From NZQO01 sp964639255 (lineage in GTDB: Bacteria > Bacteroidota > Bacteroidia > Flavobacteriales > Flavobacteriaceae), in contig CAZXDP010000041.1 in the NCBI GenBank assembly GCA_964639255.1, forward strand, positions 1-23,713: DNA of 23,713 nucleotides, given 5' to 3'. Numbering within the stretch: position 1 is the first letter of the stretch; each line of letters begins with the position of its first letter. The notes under the pieces were generated by a model. It was not told where the DNA came from and searched no databases. It saw nothing but the letters and a program-made list of their open reading frames with translations. Positions 23,432 to 23,713 of this stretch are shown here, one piece after another. The translations under genes and the position numbers were made by a program.

Positions 23432-23713
23432 CTAAGTTTCTTGTGCAATTATTTAAATTGCAGTATATTAGTTGTCCGATTTTTTTGAAAATCTACCTGA
23501 GGGAAAATTGTTCCGGTTTTTTTTTGGCGCGATGCGCTCAAAAAGGGACAAATGCTCCCAGCATATTTAGCGACTTTTTCTATGTTTGAAATAAGGAGAG
23601 CTTTCTTCTGAAAAAAAGTTTTTGCCCAAATACGTGCTTTTCAATCGTTTAAAAAGGGCATCAAAAAAACCTTGAAAAAAGTTGCGATAATATTTGGTGG
23701 GTTGAGAGAAGTG
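23432..23713. other. A/T-rich non-coding stretch with hairpins, to window end
   Basis: No convincing gene. Just after the DUF4294 stop there is a nested inverted repeat: inner TGCAATT/AATTGCA (23444-23462, 5-base loop) and outer AACTAA/TTAGTT (23426-23431 or 23430-23435, with 23468-23473). A second hairpin with one bulge spans 23521-23544 (T5-GGCGC-GAT-GCGC-TC-A5). Near the end, AATATTTG (23689-23696) is one base off the -7 consensus, with TTG boxes upstream at unusual spacing. It could be the promoter region of a gene or RNA operon beyond the edge. Confidence 0.4.

Noticed and set aside
23502..23525. Rho-independent terminator GGAA-loop-TTCC plus T run
   Set aside because: A T run is present, but the stem is only four base pairs with weak pairing, too little to support a call.

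Overview
The window looks like a chromosomal segment from a member of the Flavobacteriia (Bacteroidota), most likely a Flavobacteriaceae relative. Evidence: gliding genes gldF and gldG, a type IX secretion (T9SS) C-terminal sorting domain, DUF4294 and DUF4870 proteins, a TonB-dependent receptor with an N-terminal carboxypeptidase-like domain, and several promoters matching the Bacteroidota -7 box TAnnTTTG. I see no mobile element, tRNA, rRNA or CRISPR array.

Layout. 1-3411 (minus): a lipoprotein PQQ-type sugar/sorbosone dehydrogenase whose stop overlaps the start of a TonB-dependent receptor that runs off the left edge. 3557-4070 (plus): a 41-residue membrane peptide, missed by ordinary ORF length cut-offs, then a DUF4870 membrane protein. 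4138-8986 (minus): an operon-like run of SAM hydrolase, small antibiotic-biosynthesis-type monooxygenase, gldF, gldG, then dnaN with its own promoter. 9096-11058 (plus): phoH-like ATPase and purC. 11358-17576 (plus): a 2072-residue secreted repeat protein. 17626-18900 (minus): a PagL/acyloxyacyl-hydrolase-like outer-membrane protein. 18983-20353 (plus): an AGCS sodium:amino-acid symporter. 20397-22623 (minus): topoisomerase IB and an M42 aminopeptidase. 22736-23431 (plus): a DUF4294 protein, followed by an A/T-rich stretch with hairpins.

The two parts most worth attention are these. (i) The dehydrogenase-receptor pair: translational overlap of a PQQ-type enzyme with a TonB receptor suggests an importer for the enzyme's cofactor (PqqU/YncD-like) or for its substrate. 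(ii) The giant repeat protein: a regular higher-order array in which five glycine-rich beta-helix coils form one unit of 145-155 residues, repeated about eleven times. It has two unit subtypes, heavily scrambled synonymous codons, and only one lysine between the signal peptide and the sorting domain. It would be exported by Sec and then by T9SS, the secretion machine that works together with the gliding apparatus to which gldF/gldG are linked.

Protein assignments come from recognising motifs and overall sequence character. No database search was run.
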